Positions 1 through 7,663 are shown, numbered from the stretch's first letter. The stretch is DNA of 12,900 bases from Phoronis ovalis (GCA_028565635.1 JAOXYB010041838.1:1-12900), one strand, 5' to 3'. Made by a program: numbers and translations. The notes: a model not told the origin generated them from the letters alone.

Positions 1-123
1 TTCTAGCACATGGCGTCACATCATTTGTGCCAACTGTTATAACTTCATCTCAACAGTATTACAAAAGTGTTATACCACAGTTTCATAAAGTGCATGGTGG
101 AAAACACGGAGCTCAGGTTTTAG
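1..123 (+). CDS. AMDHD2: AMDHD2 exon (partial at window edge)
   Basis: The frame runs from position 3 and reads [14 protein letters not shown] and onward to AQVLG. This matches the human stretch from LSHGVTSF to GAGVLG. The exon ends in phase 1 before GTAAGC at 124. The 5' limit is uncertain: TTCTAG at 1-6 could be the acceptor (exon from 7), or the exon may begin upstream of the window. Confidence 0.9.
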
Positions 124-3100
124 GTAAGCATGGGTCATGAAAATACCCATTCTTTTTATTGCTTAATGCAGTAAGGATTCAATACAACTATTGTATGAAG
201 TTTACAATAGACTATTTGCATGCAATTGGTGGAGACACCAGCCTCAGACCCAAACGGTCCCCCCAGCATGTCGCATTCTGTGAATGAACAATGACGTAGT
301 GCTGTGTGCGCTCATACGATTCATTTCACAAAATGCATGCTGAGCCAAAACCAAAAGTAAATCTTATGTTCTTTGGTCTAAGAAATACCCTCCTTTTTGC
401 AAGCATATCAGTACATATAAGCAATTATTTATTAATATTTTTTTATTTTGTTAAATTTTCACCGGTTAAAGCATTTCTAAACTCAGTCATGTAATTCATA
501 GTGACTAGAGCGAAATATCTGGAAAAAGGTGTGGTAATTATAGCAAGTAAGGGGTTAGTTCTTCGGGCGACATTGTCAATCAAGTTACTATTTAGCACAC
601 ACTCAAATATTGTTATCTCGTATTCATCTCTGAGAAAGCAAAACAAAATGACAAATGTCTCCCTGAGGAAGGAATTTTTTCAACAGCTGCTCTTGAACAA
701 GTCTAGTGGCTTTTAAAATAACATTATGAGAAGCTAGGTGATTGTTATTATTGTGCGCCTCTCCCAAAAGTTGTCAGCATTGAGAATAATGTCAAGATGA
801 TCTCATTCAAAGCTTTGATTGTAAGCACTATAGCTGACTGTTATCACATTTAATAAATCTGATAGTTATTAAAGAGAGGAATGTGCTGACAGTGGCAAAA
901 TACCACACACTGATTATATTCTTGTTGATAGCGACGGAATAGTAATCTTGCCTTGTTTTATGAGAACCTTAATTAGTCAATAAAGGTAAGTTACATGTAT
1001 GTGATTGTTTTAGGTTTACATTTAGAGGGACCATTCATTAGTAAAGACAAGCTAGGAGCTCACCCCAGTGAATATATACGCACTTTCGACAATGGTTTTC
1101 AAAGCTTATTAGACATGTATAGAAGTTTAGACAATGTTGCCATTGTAACCATAGCCCCAGAACTATCCAATGCAAAAGAAGTGACAGAGGAATTAACCAA
1201 GAGGGGCATTGTAGTGTCTGTCGGTGAGTGTGAATAAAACATATGGCGTGATAGGATCGTGCTGTCAACATGCTTGTTGTAAATATTACCGTTGTTTATT
1301 GTTTCTACTTGAATGTGTAAGTCCACCCTGCTCAAAAGTTGAAAATTACATTGCTATTTGGTTGACTTAGTAAGTGAGAATGATTTACATTACTTACTTT
1401 CTTTTGGAGTGAAAATGGAAATACTTCAATCAGTTTATAATTAATATATAGAGAGGGGATTTCTTTATAAAGCAACATAATTGGTATTCAACATGAAATA
1501 TTAAATCCACTGGACTACAGTAAGTTATTTGGAGAAACCACTTTAATTAATGAAATGAAAAAAACAAATATTGTTTTAACATTGGCATTAATGTGCTAAA
1601 TTTCTAATCTTGCACTTTAGAAATGTGTTTAGAGTTACTCAAGTGCATGCAGATCCGCTGTTGTAAGAGATCAATGCAGTGAAGCTGTATTTATTCCACA
1701 ATTACATTTCTTTGATGCTTAGGACACTCCATGGCAAACATAGTTATAGGAGAAGATGCAGTTAATCATGGGGCGACATTTATCACTCATTTATTTAATG
1801 CCATGTTGCCTGTGAGTATGTGCAGGCTTCAAGGAATTGCTTGGAATCATGCATAAAGCTGCTGTGCTTTGCTGAACAGCATGTGTTAAAAATCTGAAAA
1901 GCAAATATCCTGCGAGAATAGCATCATCATGCTTTATAGCTCCCGTCAAAGCAATGTGAATAAGATATTTGAAATAATTTGGGAAAATGCTTTGGATTGT
2001 GATATTTATGTCTAGCTTGTGCGTTTGATTTTTTGCTATCATGTTCAATTTTCAGAAATTTATTTACCCAGTACAATATTGTTAACGTAATGATTGCAGT
2101 TGTTGAAAGGTATAGTCTTATATACAGAGGTATCGTGGCTCCGAACTTTCTATATAAGCCATGTGGTGCTTGGAAGTGCAGACTATTTGCATCCACTAGA
2201 TGGCATTAATGAACGCAAAACAAAAAGTACAGTCTGACATTATTTGTAAATGAATTGTGCAAAGCTTTGAAATGAAACCTGCTCACTATCTCTATGTTAG
2301 GGCACTCATCCGCTGGTTTGATGCAAGGCGAGGACGTTGTGCAAGCTGGAGCATCATTTATTACACATCTGTTTAATGCTATGCTACCCGTGAGTCTACT
2401 GCTTTTAATGCCGATTCTGAGCGTTCTATTCTCATATTCCTGTGCTGATTATGCTGTTCATAAAAACTTGTATATAGATACGAACACTATTCATTTCTTT
2501 TTAGTCCGTGTTATGTTTGCGATTTTCCTCCCGAATTCATGAACTCACAATTGGTGTACGCACATTTGAAAAAATACTTTACATTTTGCTATAACATGTG
2601 TAAAATTATGTTCATATTTAGTGATTTTCTGTTTGGCATGAGGGAAAGAGTTATTAATAAAATGGTAAAGATACATGCCTAATGTCCTTCGTGTATTTAA
2701 CTGGTAGGTATTAAGTGTTACATTTGTCTTGTTTGCAGAATTCTGTTGCTCTCTGCCGTTAACACTACTTATAATAATTATTGTTCAGTTTCACCACAGA
2801 GATCCTCATCTGGTAGGTCTTCTAACCAGTGAAAAGATTCCTACAGATAGCACAGTGTACTATGGAATGATCGCCGATGGAATCCATACACACCCAGCTG
2901 CCTTGAGAATAGCACAAAGGGTTCATCCAAAAGGTGGGTACAACACGAAGGAGTAGAATTACGTAGCATGGATATAGTAACAAAACAGGCTCCTTGTTAA
3001 TGATGCAACGTAAAAAGCACAAGAGGCACATGCTTGTGATCAGAAGTTTAGTAATGTGATTGGAATATGCCATAAAGTAAGGTAATATTCAAAACTTTTC

Positions 3101-4202
3101 AGGTACAAAAAAGTAGAATTTGGGTAAAAACATTACCATAATTTTTAAATAATGTCGATAATGACCAGTTGATGCATGAATTGTATATACATTCAAAAAC
3201 CAGAAAATGATTACGTACAGGTAGTATTCTGTATTTTTGGCTGCTTTCCAGATGATGTATTTGTGTAATGTTGTACATACTTACCAGATCTGATGATATT
3301 TACCAAAGGACATTAAAATTTCTAGATAGTTCCAACATGTAGCCCATTTAAAAATTAATTAGGCTGCCTTTGTGTTGTACATATACTAAAGGTATGGTGC
3401 TAGTCACAGATGCTATACCAGCTATGGGGCTGTCTACTGGCCAGCACAGAATTGGCCAACAGCTAATAGAAATCAATGGAAAACGAGCCGTGATAGCAGG
3501 AACCAATATTTTATGTGGAAGGTATAGAATTGCTTTTTTATTGCTTGTCCCCTTTGGCTTTCTGATGCGTGTGTTACCTGTTAATTGAAGTAACTGTATG
3601 TAAAAGTTATGACTGTAGTTATTAGGCTGCAATAAATAACTGCAACATGCCATATGGTAATTTGTAACTAATAATTTCCTCTTTATTATTTTTACAGTAT
3701 TGCAACACAGATTAGTTGTGTACGACACTATAAGAAAGAAACAGGTACGCCATCCCTTGTGGTAACTTAATTGCTCTGTTACAAAGTGTTTCCCTTGATT
3801 GACAGAATAATCAACTATATTGTATCAAGTATTCTCATGGAGAATCCTAAAAACTTTATTGTATTTAATAACAGAAAATCAGATATTTCTTAAAGCAATT
3901 TGGCTGACTCTTAAATTTGTAATAAGCATGTTTTAAAGACTTTAACCCTTTCAGGTTGTAGCCCAGTAGAAGCATTGGAGGCCGCTACGTTACATCCAGC
4001 AGAGCTGCTAAACATAACTTTCTCAAAAGGAACACTCGACTACGGAACTGATGCTGATTTCATTTTATTAACTAACGATTTAACTGTAGTAGCTACATTC
4101 ATTGGGGGAGAGCTAGTTTGGGAAACCAGTAACGCACCAGTCAGGAAAAGCAAATGTGTTCAAAGACCTTTCTTAAAGAAACAAGTAGAAGCATGCCTTT
4201 AA
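1..4202 (+). CDS. AMDHD2: AMDHD2 (N-acetylglucosamine-6-phosphate deacetylase), 5' end outside window
   Basis: The enzyme hydrolyses GlcNAc-6-phosphate to glucosamine-6-phosphate and acetate in the cytosol, linking amino-sugar breakdown to the hexosamine pathway. Visible coding exons are 1-123, 1014-1223, 1723-1811 or 2301-2389, 2789-2933, 3392-3521, 3698-3744 and 3955-4202; all junctions are GT-AG and keep frame. About 329 residues are encoded here; comparison with the human protein (about 409 aa) suggests roughly 80 N-terminal residues lie upstream. The protein reads collinearly with human AMDHD2. In order, it shows [67 protein letters not shown] and GELVW. By analogy with E. coli NagA, the Glu of HLEGP and the His residues of GHS and THLFNAM bind metal, and the Asp of VTDA is the catalytic acid/base; all are present. 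The fourth segment is encoded twice. The gene looks intact. Confidence 0.96.
124..1013 (+). other. AMDHD2 intron, no feature recognised
   Basis: An 890 bp GT-AG intron. Short open frames on both strands lack splice context or recognisable protein sequence. I see no repeat or RNA gene. Confidence 0.85.
1014..1223 (+). CDS. AMDHD2: AMDHD2 exon with metal-ligand Glu (LHLEGPF)
   Basis: The 210 nt exon lies between the acceptor GATTGTTTTAG and the donor GGTGAGTG, phase 1 in and phase 1 out. It encodes [20 protein letters not shown], continues through [10 protein letters not shown], and ends VVSVG. The Glu of HLEGPF aligns with the metal ligand E131 of E. coli NagA. It splices to either of the two alternative exons, both of which supply GA or GG to complete the Gly codon of GHS. 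Confidence 0.96.
1224..1722 (+). other. AMDHD2 intron before alternative exon A
   Basis: A 499 bp AT-rich intron. I looked for a third copy of the GHS exon here and found none. Confidence 0.85.
1723..1811 (+). CDS. AMDHD2: AMDHD2 alternative exon A (GHS...THLFNAMLP)
   Basis: The 89 nt exon lies between a pyrimidine-rich acceptor (TTCTTTGATGCTTAG) and a strong donor (CCT|GTGAGTATG). It enters in phase 1 and leaves in phase 0. It encodes [17 protein letters not shown] followed by [13 protein letters not shown]. It carries both conserved His residues, aligned with H195 and H216 of E. coli NagA. No stop or frameshift is present. It aligns without gaps to exon B at 2301-2389 (20 of 29 full residues identical), so it is a tandem exon duplicate. 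Splicing both copies into one mRNA would break the frame. Confidence 0.9.
1812..2300 (+). other. AMDHD2 intron between alternative exons A and B
   Basis: A 489 bp intron. It is long enough that the two exons could sterically be spliced together, so exclusion would need another mechanism, such as competing RNA pairing, regulators, or decay of the frame-shifted mRNA. Both flanking splice sites are ordinary U2-type GT-AG; there is no U12-type signature. The intron sequences after the two exons are not evidently similar, so the duplication is old or only the exon has been conserved. Confidence 0.8.
2301..2389 (+). CDS. AMDHD2: AMDHD2 alternative exon B (GHS...THLFNAMLP)
   Basis: The 89 nt exon lies between the acceptor CTATCTCTATGTTAG and the donor CCC|GTGAGTCTA, again phase 1 in and phase 0 out. 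It encodes [17 protein letters not shown] followed by [13 protein letters not shown]. It has the same length, phases and metal-binding His residues as exon A. The differences cluster in the stretch between the two histidines. If it were joined after exon A, its first codons would read GGC ACT CAT CCG CTG GTT TGA, a premature stop. If the donor is not used, the reading frame runs on into the intron to a stop at 2540-2542. Confidence 0.92.
2390..2788 (+). other. AMDHD2 intron after alternative exon B
   Basis: A 399 bp intron. Its first 150 bases stay open in the coding frame. The encoded residues are hydrophobic and unlike the family, so I read this as chance. Confidence 0.8.
2789..2933 (+). 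CDS. AMDHD2: AMDHD2 exon (FHHRDP...DGIHTHP)
   Basis: The 145 nt exon lies between TTATTGTTCAG and AAAAG|GTGGGT, phase 0 in and phase 1 out. It encodes [18 protein letters not shown] and, further on, [20 protein letters not shown]. The DGxHTHP His corresponds to a substrate-contacting His of NagA (H251 in E. coli). It is the common acceptor for both alternative exons, which end in phase 0. Confidence 0.95.
2934..3391 (+). other. AMDHD2 intron, no feature recognised
   Basis: A 458 bp AT-rich intron with no RNA gene, repeat or extra exon that I can support. Confidence 0.85.
3392..3521 (+). CDS. AMDHD2: AMDHD2 exon with catalytic Asp (LVTDAIPA)
   Basis: The 130 nt exon runs from the acceptor ATACTAAAG to the donor GGAAG|GTATAG, phase 1 in and phase 2 out. 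It encodes [20 protein letters not shown] and ends near [10 protein letters not shown]. The Asp of VTDA aligns with the catalytic D273 of E. coli NagA. Confidence 0.95.
3698..3744 (+). CDS. AMDHD2: AMDHD2 short exon ([15 protein letters not shown])
   Basis: This 47 nt exon lies between TATTTTTACAG and ACAG|GTACGC. It completes a Ser codon from the previous exon and encodes 15 further residues, matching human SIAPMDVCVRHFLQATG in place and length. It enters in phase 2 and leaves in phase 1. Confidence 0.93.
3955..4202 (+). CDS. AMDHD2: AMDHD2 terminal coding exon
   Basis: The acceptor is AACCCTTTCAG. The exon encodes [19 protein letters not shown], then [16 protein letters not shown], then [10 protein letters not shown], and stops at TAA 4200-4202. 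Human AMDHD2 ends soon after GELVW; this protein carries about 24 extra C-terminal residues rich in Lys and Arg ([16 protein letters not shown]), so the tail differs from the human protein. Confidence 0.96.
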
Positions 4203-4992
4203 AAGTTGTATGAACAGTGGACATTATTGCTTTAAGGTGCCTTATCATTGTTGACTTAACTTGGATTTATTTTTACTTTTACTGTGAGCACTAGCACATT
4301 ATGCATACTTTATTCATTGAAAAATATTTTGCAATTCCGTTGTTTTCAACAAATATTGCAAAACAGATCATTCATATTCATAAATGAGACTTGCTCCAAG
4401 TACTGTACTTTAACCTAGGTTGAAGATTTTACAAAAATGTAAAATATTGTTCAGGATTATTGTGTTAACTAAAATTTAATTATTGCCTTTTGATTTAGTC
4501 ACAAATTTTATATCTATTCTTATACAAATATGTACAAACATATTTAAATCATTCTATGAATTCTTATAAGAATTTAGAAATACTAAGAAATTGTATTGAT
4601 TATTTCATGCAGTCGCACAACTCATATCTTCAAGAAAACATCTCAAGTCTCCGAATAAGTTAAAACAATTGTTGGTGAAGATTGTTTTATGACCATTTTC
4701 CCCAAATTAATACTTTCCATTTAGATCAATTCATGATTCTAATACATTTTTGAATGTAGTTGAATACTACAGTGTGTGCTTCGTATGATAGTATTCCATT
4801 CTGATTGAAATTTCCAAAATTCAAACACGAAATGCCATGAGATCCTTTAGTGAATTGCTACTTTATCTTTTGTCAATATTTGGAGATTACTTATATTCTT
4901 AGCACAGACAACTTAACCAGCGAAACTATGCTGAAGTGGTCTGATATTCCGTATATTAATGACATCCATCTAAAAATAATGCTGTCCCATGC
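4203..4992. other. Convergent 3' UTR region of AMDHD2 and VMA21
   Basis: These 790 bp separate the two stop codons, which point at each other. On the minus strand, candidate AATAAA poly(A) signals for VMA21 are at 4309-4314 and 4266-4271, with an ATTAAA variant at 4475-4480. On the plus strand I find no AATAAA before VMA21 coding DNA, so AMDHD2 probably uses a variant signal. The 3' UTRs may overlap. Confidence 0.7.
4309..4314 (-). promoter_or_regulatory. Candidate VMA21 poly(A) signal AATAAA
   Basis: TTTATT on the plus strand reads AATAAA on the minus strand, about 680 nt after the VMA21 stop. A second copy is at 4266-4271. The assignment rests on the hexamer alone. Confidence 0.4.
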
Positions 4993-5135
4993 CTAGTCCT
5001 GTTTAACTGATGGGACAGTTCTTGTACCTTCATTCCACGCTACATAAATAAAACCTGCGACTATCACATGAACTACCACTACAGCTGTACCTGCTGCATA
5101 CAAATAACTTTTTCTTGGACTCATTAAAAATATAC
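4993..5135 (-). CDS. VMA21: VMA21 exon 3, second membrane helix and C-terminus
   Basis: The acceptor on the minus strand is TTTCTCTTTTATTTGAAG. The exon completes Gly and encodes IFLMSPRKSYLYAAG, the second hydrophobic helix, YVAWNEG and the terminal VKQD; the stop TAG is at 4995-4993. The conserved MSxRxSYxYAA motif and YVAWNEG identify the family. The open frame continues upstream past the acceptor, but that extension does not match VMA21 and is taken as intron. Confidence 0.95.
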
Positions 5136-6433
5136 CTTCAAATAAAAGAGAAACATGTAAGTTACTTTTAACAGTGCTTTTGTTTCGTGTTTTTTGGCAC
5201 AAATGATTAACATCCTCTGGTTGCATAGGAAAAGTTACCTACATTGCCTAAATCCTCACAAGTAAAGTAGATCAACAATTCTACGAAAATCCAATATTAC
5301 TGGTTATATTATGATCTTTTTTATATTTATATGTGAGACAATAGTGAAACAGATATGATATGAGAGGGAGAGCTCAAAAGAATAAATTAATTTTTGAAGA
5401 AAGTGAGACACATGTCCACATAGTAAACAGGATGCTGTCAAATAAACTTAAAGGGGAGTATAGTTAGTTGTCAGAAATGGCTACCCGAAATACACCCAAC
5501 TCCAAAATATCAATCGTTGCACGCATTATCCACCAGTATTATTTGGTATGGTTATGATGTCGAACAGTTAAAGTATTACATAATCATTTTTTATAAAATT
5601 AGCAATTTTGCAAAAAATTACCTTGAAATTGTGATGTGCTAAGCACATTTTTGACTCGTTTAAAGTCGTGGCTGCATGAGGATGTCTAGTTCAGCGATCC
5701 TAGCTAGCATTCCACATATTATAATCTAGAGACAACGGGCACTGGGATAATTAAATTGTCACTTAATAATCGGTTGCTATTCTGGCAGAATTTTGTGTAA
5801 ATAATGTTTGAATTTAAGCAATAATTTCGAAAAAATGAATAGTTTTGCATTGCACCTACATCTAATTGTCCATATCCAAACTATATTAGATTTCTACTAA
5901 TCACAGTTTCGTGAATTTTTATTAATAAAAACGGGATTGACAGACAAATAAAAATGCATGCAACAGTAGCACCCTCTGCACTATCTATAGATATGCCACC
6001 TTAATGCCAGCTCTGTGATCTTACCTTCTAATATCATACTTTTGCATACAAAATATGACGTTACAGGCAATATGATCATCATAAACGTAAAGATAAATAA
6101 TGTTTTGTATGCACTTCTAGATTCATCCTCACCACCAGGTCTACAAAATATAACAGACTATTATACAATGCACAATGAGGAAGATACTTGGCAGCTCAGT
6201 AAAGTAATCGATAAAACAATAAGTTCCACAAAACCTGTATCCTTACACCCCGGAGACAGGGTGTAAACACGTATCCTTACACCCCGGGGACAGGGTATAC
6301 AATGAAATGTTATATTCAGTCAACATATTCAGACCCATAGCCGTTGTTCATATGCTGCACCACGAAGGCTACCATATTGATCTTTGTTGTGTTTGAGTGA
6401 CACGTACAGTTGTATTCTGCTGCAAGCCATCAT
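4993..6433 (-). CDS. VMA21: VMA21, V-ATPase assembly factor
   Basis: VMA21 is a small ER membrane protein that chaperones assembly of the V0 sector of the vacuolar H+-ATPase. Coding exons on the minus strand are 6433-6408 (candidate), 6140-6025 and 5135-4993, giving 94 residues against 101 in human. Helix 1 spans about residues 23-40 (KTLFIFTFMMIILPVTSYFV), helix 2 about 58-81 (YLYAAGTAVVVVHVIVAGF). The signature YVAWNEG follows, and the protein ends VKQD, as human VMA21 ends GKQD; the yeast protein carries a dilysine ER-retrieval signal at this end. Intron phases are 2 and 1, as I recall for the human gene (c.53/54 and c.163/164), and the last coding exon is 143 nt, the length I calculate for human. 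It converges on AMDHD2. Exons 2 and 3 are firm; exon 1 is less certain. Confidence 0.93.
5136..6024 (-). other. VMA21 intron 2, no feature recognised
   Basis: An 889 bp AT-rich intron (minus-strand GTAAGATC to TTTGAAG). No RNA gene, repeat or extra exon was recognised on either strand. Confidence 0.85.
6025..6140 (-). CDS. VMA21: VMA21 exon 2, first membrane helix
   Basis: The 116 nt exon lies between the acceptor TATATTTTGTAG and the donor GAAG|GTAAGATC (both minus strand), phase 2 in and phase 1 out. It encodes PGGEDESRSAYKTL, then a hydrophobic helix with the helix-breaking LPVTSYF that aligns with human VPIGLYF, then KSMILE before the split Gly of the conserved FEG/LEG. Confidence 0.93.
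6237..6300. repeat. Two-copy 34 bp tandem repeat with internal palindrome
   Basis: The unit GTATCCTTACACCCCGG is followed by a near-identical second half at period 34 (6237-6270 and 6271-6300). In the first copy, TTACACCC at 6243-6250 and GGGTGTAA at 6259-6266 form perfect 8 bp arms around an 8 nt spacer; the right arm is degraded in the second copy. It lies in VMA21 intron 1 and is more GC-rich than its surroundings. Confidence 0.85.
6408..6433 (-). CDS. VMA21: VMA21 candidate first coding exon
   Basis: Two adjacent in-frame ATGs (6433-6431 and 6430-6428) open MMACSRIQ. The exon ends in phase 2 at CAACT|GTACGTG, exactly the phase exon 2 needs, and the junction codon becomes Leu, giving IQLPGGEDES. 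This resembles human ALQPPEFRNES. The second ATG has the better context (A at -3, G at +4). No transcript evidence is available from the sequence, and the exon is very short. Confidence 0.6.
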
Positions 6434-6441
6434 AGGGTCAT
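6430..6441 (-). other. Minimal upstream ORF overlapping the VMA21 start
   Basis: On the minus strand, ATG ACC CTA TGA encodes only M-T-L. Its stop codon overlaps the two candidate VMA21 start codons. It matters only if the transcript starts upstream of 6441. Confidence 0.3.
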
Positions 6442-6823
6442 GTAGCAAGGGCTAGTACCGGGATACGATTTAAATAAGTGGATGGTACGCATGTTTGTGA
6501 ATAGAAATGCATAAAAAGGGTGATTTTTAAAAACAAAGCATGTTAACGTGCTTCACACAGCTAGCGGTTAAATTTTTTATCAAATATACAAAAAGGTACT
6601 GAGATGGTAAGGATTACATATTTTTGGATGGTTGGTCACTTTTACTGCATCTTGCTACAGTAAGTTTTGTGACTGTTTAGCTAAACGCTCATGAGTCGGA
6701 AGTTGTTTGAGGCATGGGGCAAACTCACGAAATTGGGACTATTAAACAGAGTACAGTGTAAAGGAGTCAAAGTTTGAAAATGGAAGACGCATTTAGGGGC
6801 TTTTTCAAAACCCATTCACAAAC
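6434..6823. other. Putative VMA21 promoter/5' UTR region
   Basis: This is the 390 bp upstream of VMA21. I recognise no TATA box or other named element with confidence. If 6824-7036 is a real gene, the region would be a bidirectional promoter. Confidence 0.4.
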
Positions 6824-7036
6824 ATGGGTACCATTTATTTCCTTGAGTCAGATCCACTAGTGAAATCAAATCCCGAATCAAGTATATCATTGCCTGGCAC
6901 ACCGCCACAGGATAGAAATGAGAATTTATCCGATTTGTAAGTTCATATTTATTTAGAAAACTGTTTCCTTATAATATTTTCTTGTAGTTATGACAAGCCA
7001 CTGCAATTGCCAATACAATTATTGCGGATTCAAAAG
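6824..7036 (+). CDS. Candidate two-exon coding segment, unknown product
   Basis: I do not recognise this protein. The ATG at 6824 has a favourable context (ACAAACATGG) and opens MGTIYFLESDPLVKSNPESS, followed by a polar stretch ending ENLSD. Left unspliced, the frame stops at TAA 6938-6940 (38 aa). A donor GTAAGT at 6937 and an acceptor TATTTTCTTGTAG ending at 6987 would remove 51 bp and continue in frame as FYDKPLQLPIQLLRIQK to a donor AAAAG|GTACAC. The exit is phase 0, so it could join COMMD5 exon 2 (8469) as an alternative start, or an exon at 7217 ending TSLTS stop. The amino-acid composition looks coding, but I have no family match. Chance is a real alternative. Confidence 0.3.
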
Positions 7037-7648
7037 GTACACTAGTTATTTGAAACTATTATTAGTACCAGCTAGCTGTGTAACAACTTCATTAATACAA
7101 TTTAATAGAATTACTGCCTACTGCACTTGGACTGAGCAAAACAGAATCACAATTGTCAATACAAATCCTAATTATATCCAGTCGTCATTTCGATCACTGG
7201 CGCTTTGTATTTACAGGCTTTCTTAACACATACAAGTCTGACGAGTTAGGAATATAAACAGCAACATTGTAGTAAATTTTGTACAAGAAGTACCTGAATT
7301 GTGCGCTTGTATCGGCCATTTTTCTGGAATTGGGCCACGAGTGTCCAAATGTAACTTTTACACAAATATTAATTAAACATATAACAAATATGTTTATATT
7401 AAATTACTGGCTTTTATTTATTATATTTGGATACACTGTTGAAATCGTCTTAAATTTGTTCTTTGTATTGGATACTGCCATAAGTGTTGCTCTTAAAAGG
7501 AAACAAGATTTGGTCCCACATGCTATGCGGACCTGTTGTCTTGTGGTACACTTCCCACTTCCTATTTCATTTGTTTGGATGTCGTGTTGTTTTTCTTCGA
7601 TTTTAAAATATCTAGAAAACTTGGGACATTTCACTGATTAATTTCAAT
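7037..7648. other. Upstream region of COMMD5
   Basis: Overlapping open frames on both strands (plus 7279-7641, minus 7404-7634) lack recognisable domains. I see no supported gene. The COMMD5 promoter should lie in this stretch if the 7649 start is correct. Confidence 0.5.
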
Positions 7649-7663
7649 ATGTCAATTATACAG
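7649..7663 (+). CDS. COMMD5: COMMD5 candidate 15 nt first coding exon
   Basis: ATGTCAATTATACAG encodes MSIIQ, followed immediately by a strong donor, CAG|GTACGTG. It leaves in phase 0, the phase in which GTG at 8469 opens exon 2. The resulting MSIIQVTGGGGG lead gives nearly the human length. No better start was found upstream of exon 2, but the exon is too short to be proved by sequence alone. Confidence 0.55.

Noticed and set aside
2390-2542. Open continuation of AMDHD2 exon B into its intron
   Set aside because: The encoded residues do not match the enzyme, and a strong donor precedes them; at most it is a retained-intron product.
5136-5226. N-terminal extension of the VMA21 last exon up to a Met at 5226
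   Set aside because: It crosses a strong acceptor at 5136-5137 and does not resemble VMA21; exon 2 provides the conserved first helix instead.
6015-6266. 83-codon open frame on the plus strand
   Set aside because: It is the antisense shadow of VMA21 exon 2, which is supported by family match and splice sites on the minus strand.
6308-6336. Alternative VMA21 first exon on the minus strand (MGLNMLTEYNIS then a GTATAC donor, phase 2)
   Set aside because: The phase fits, but the donor is weaker and the junction with exon 2 is less like the family than the 6408-6433 candidate.
7279-7641. 120-codon open frame on the plus strand and its minus-strand counterpart at 7404-7634
   Set aside because: Neither has a recognisable domain; the plus-strand product is hydrophobic in the way AT/T-rich DNA often gives, and neither has convincing exon borders.
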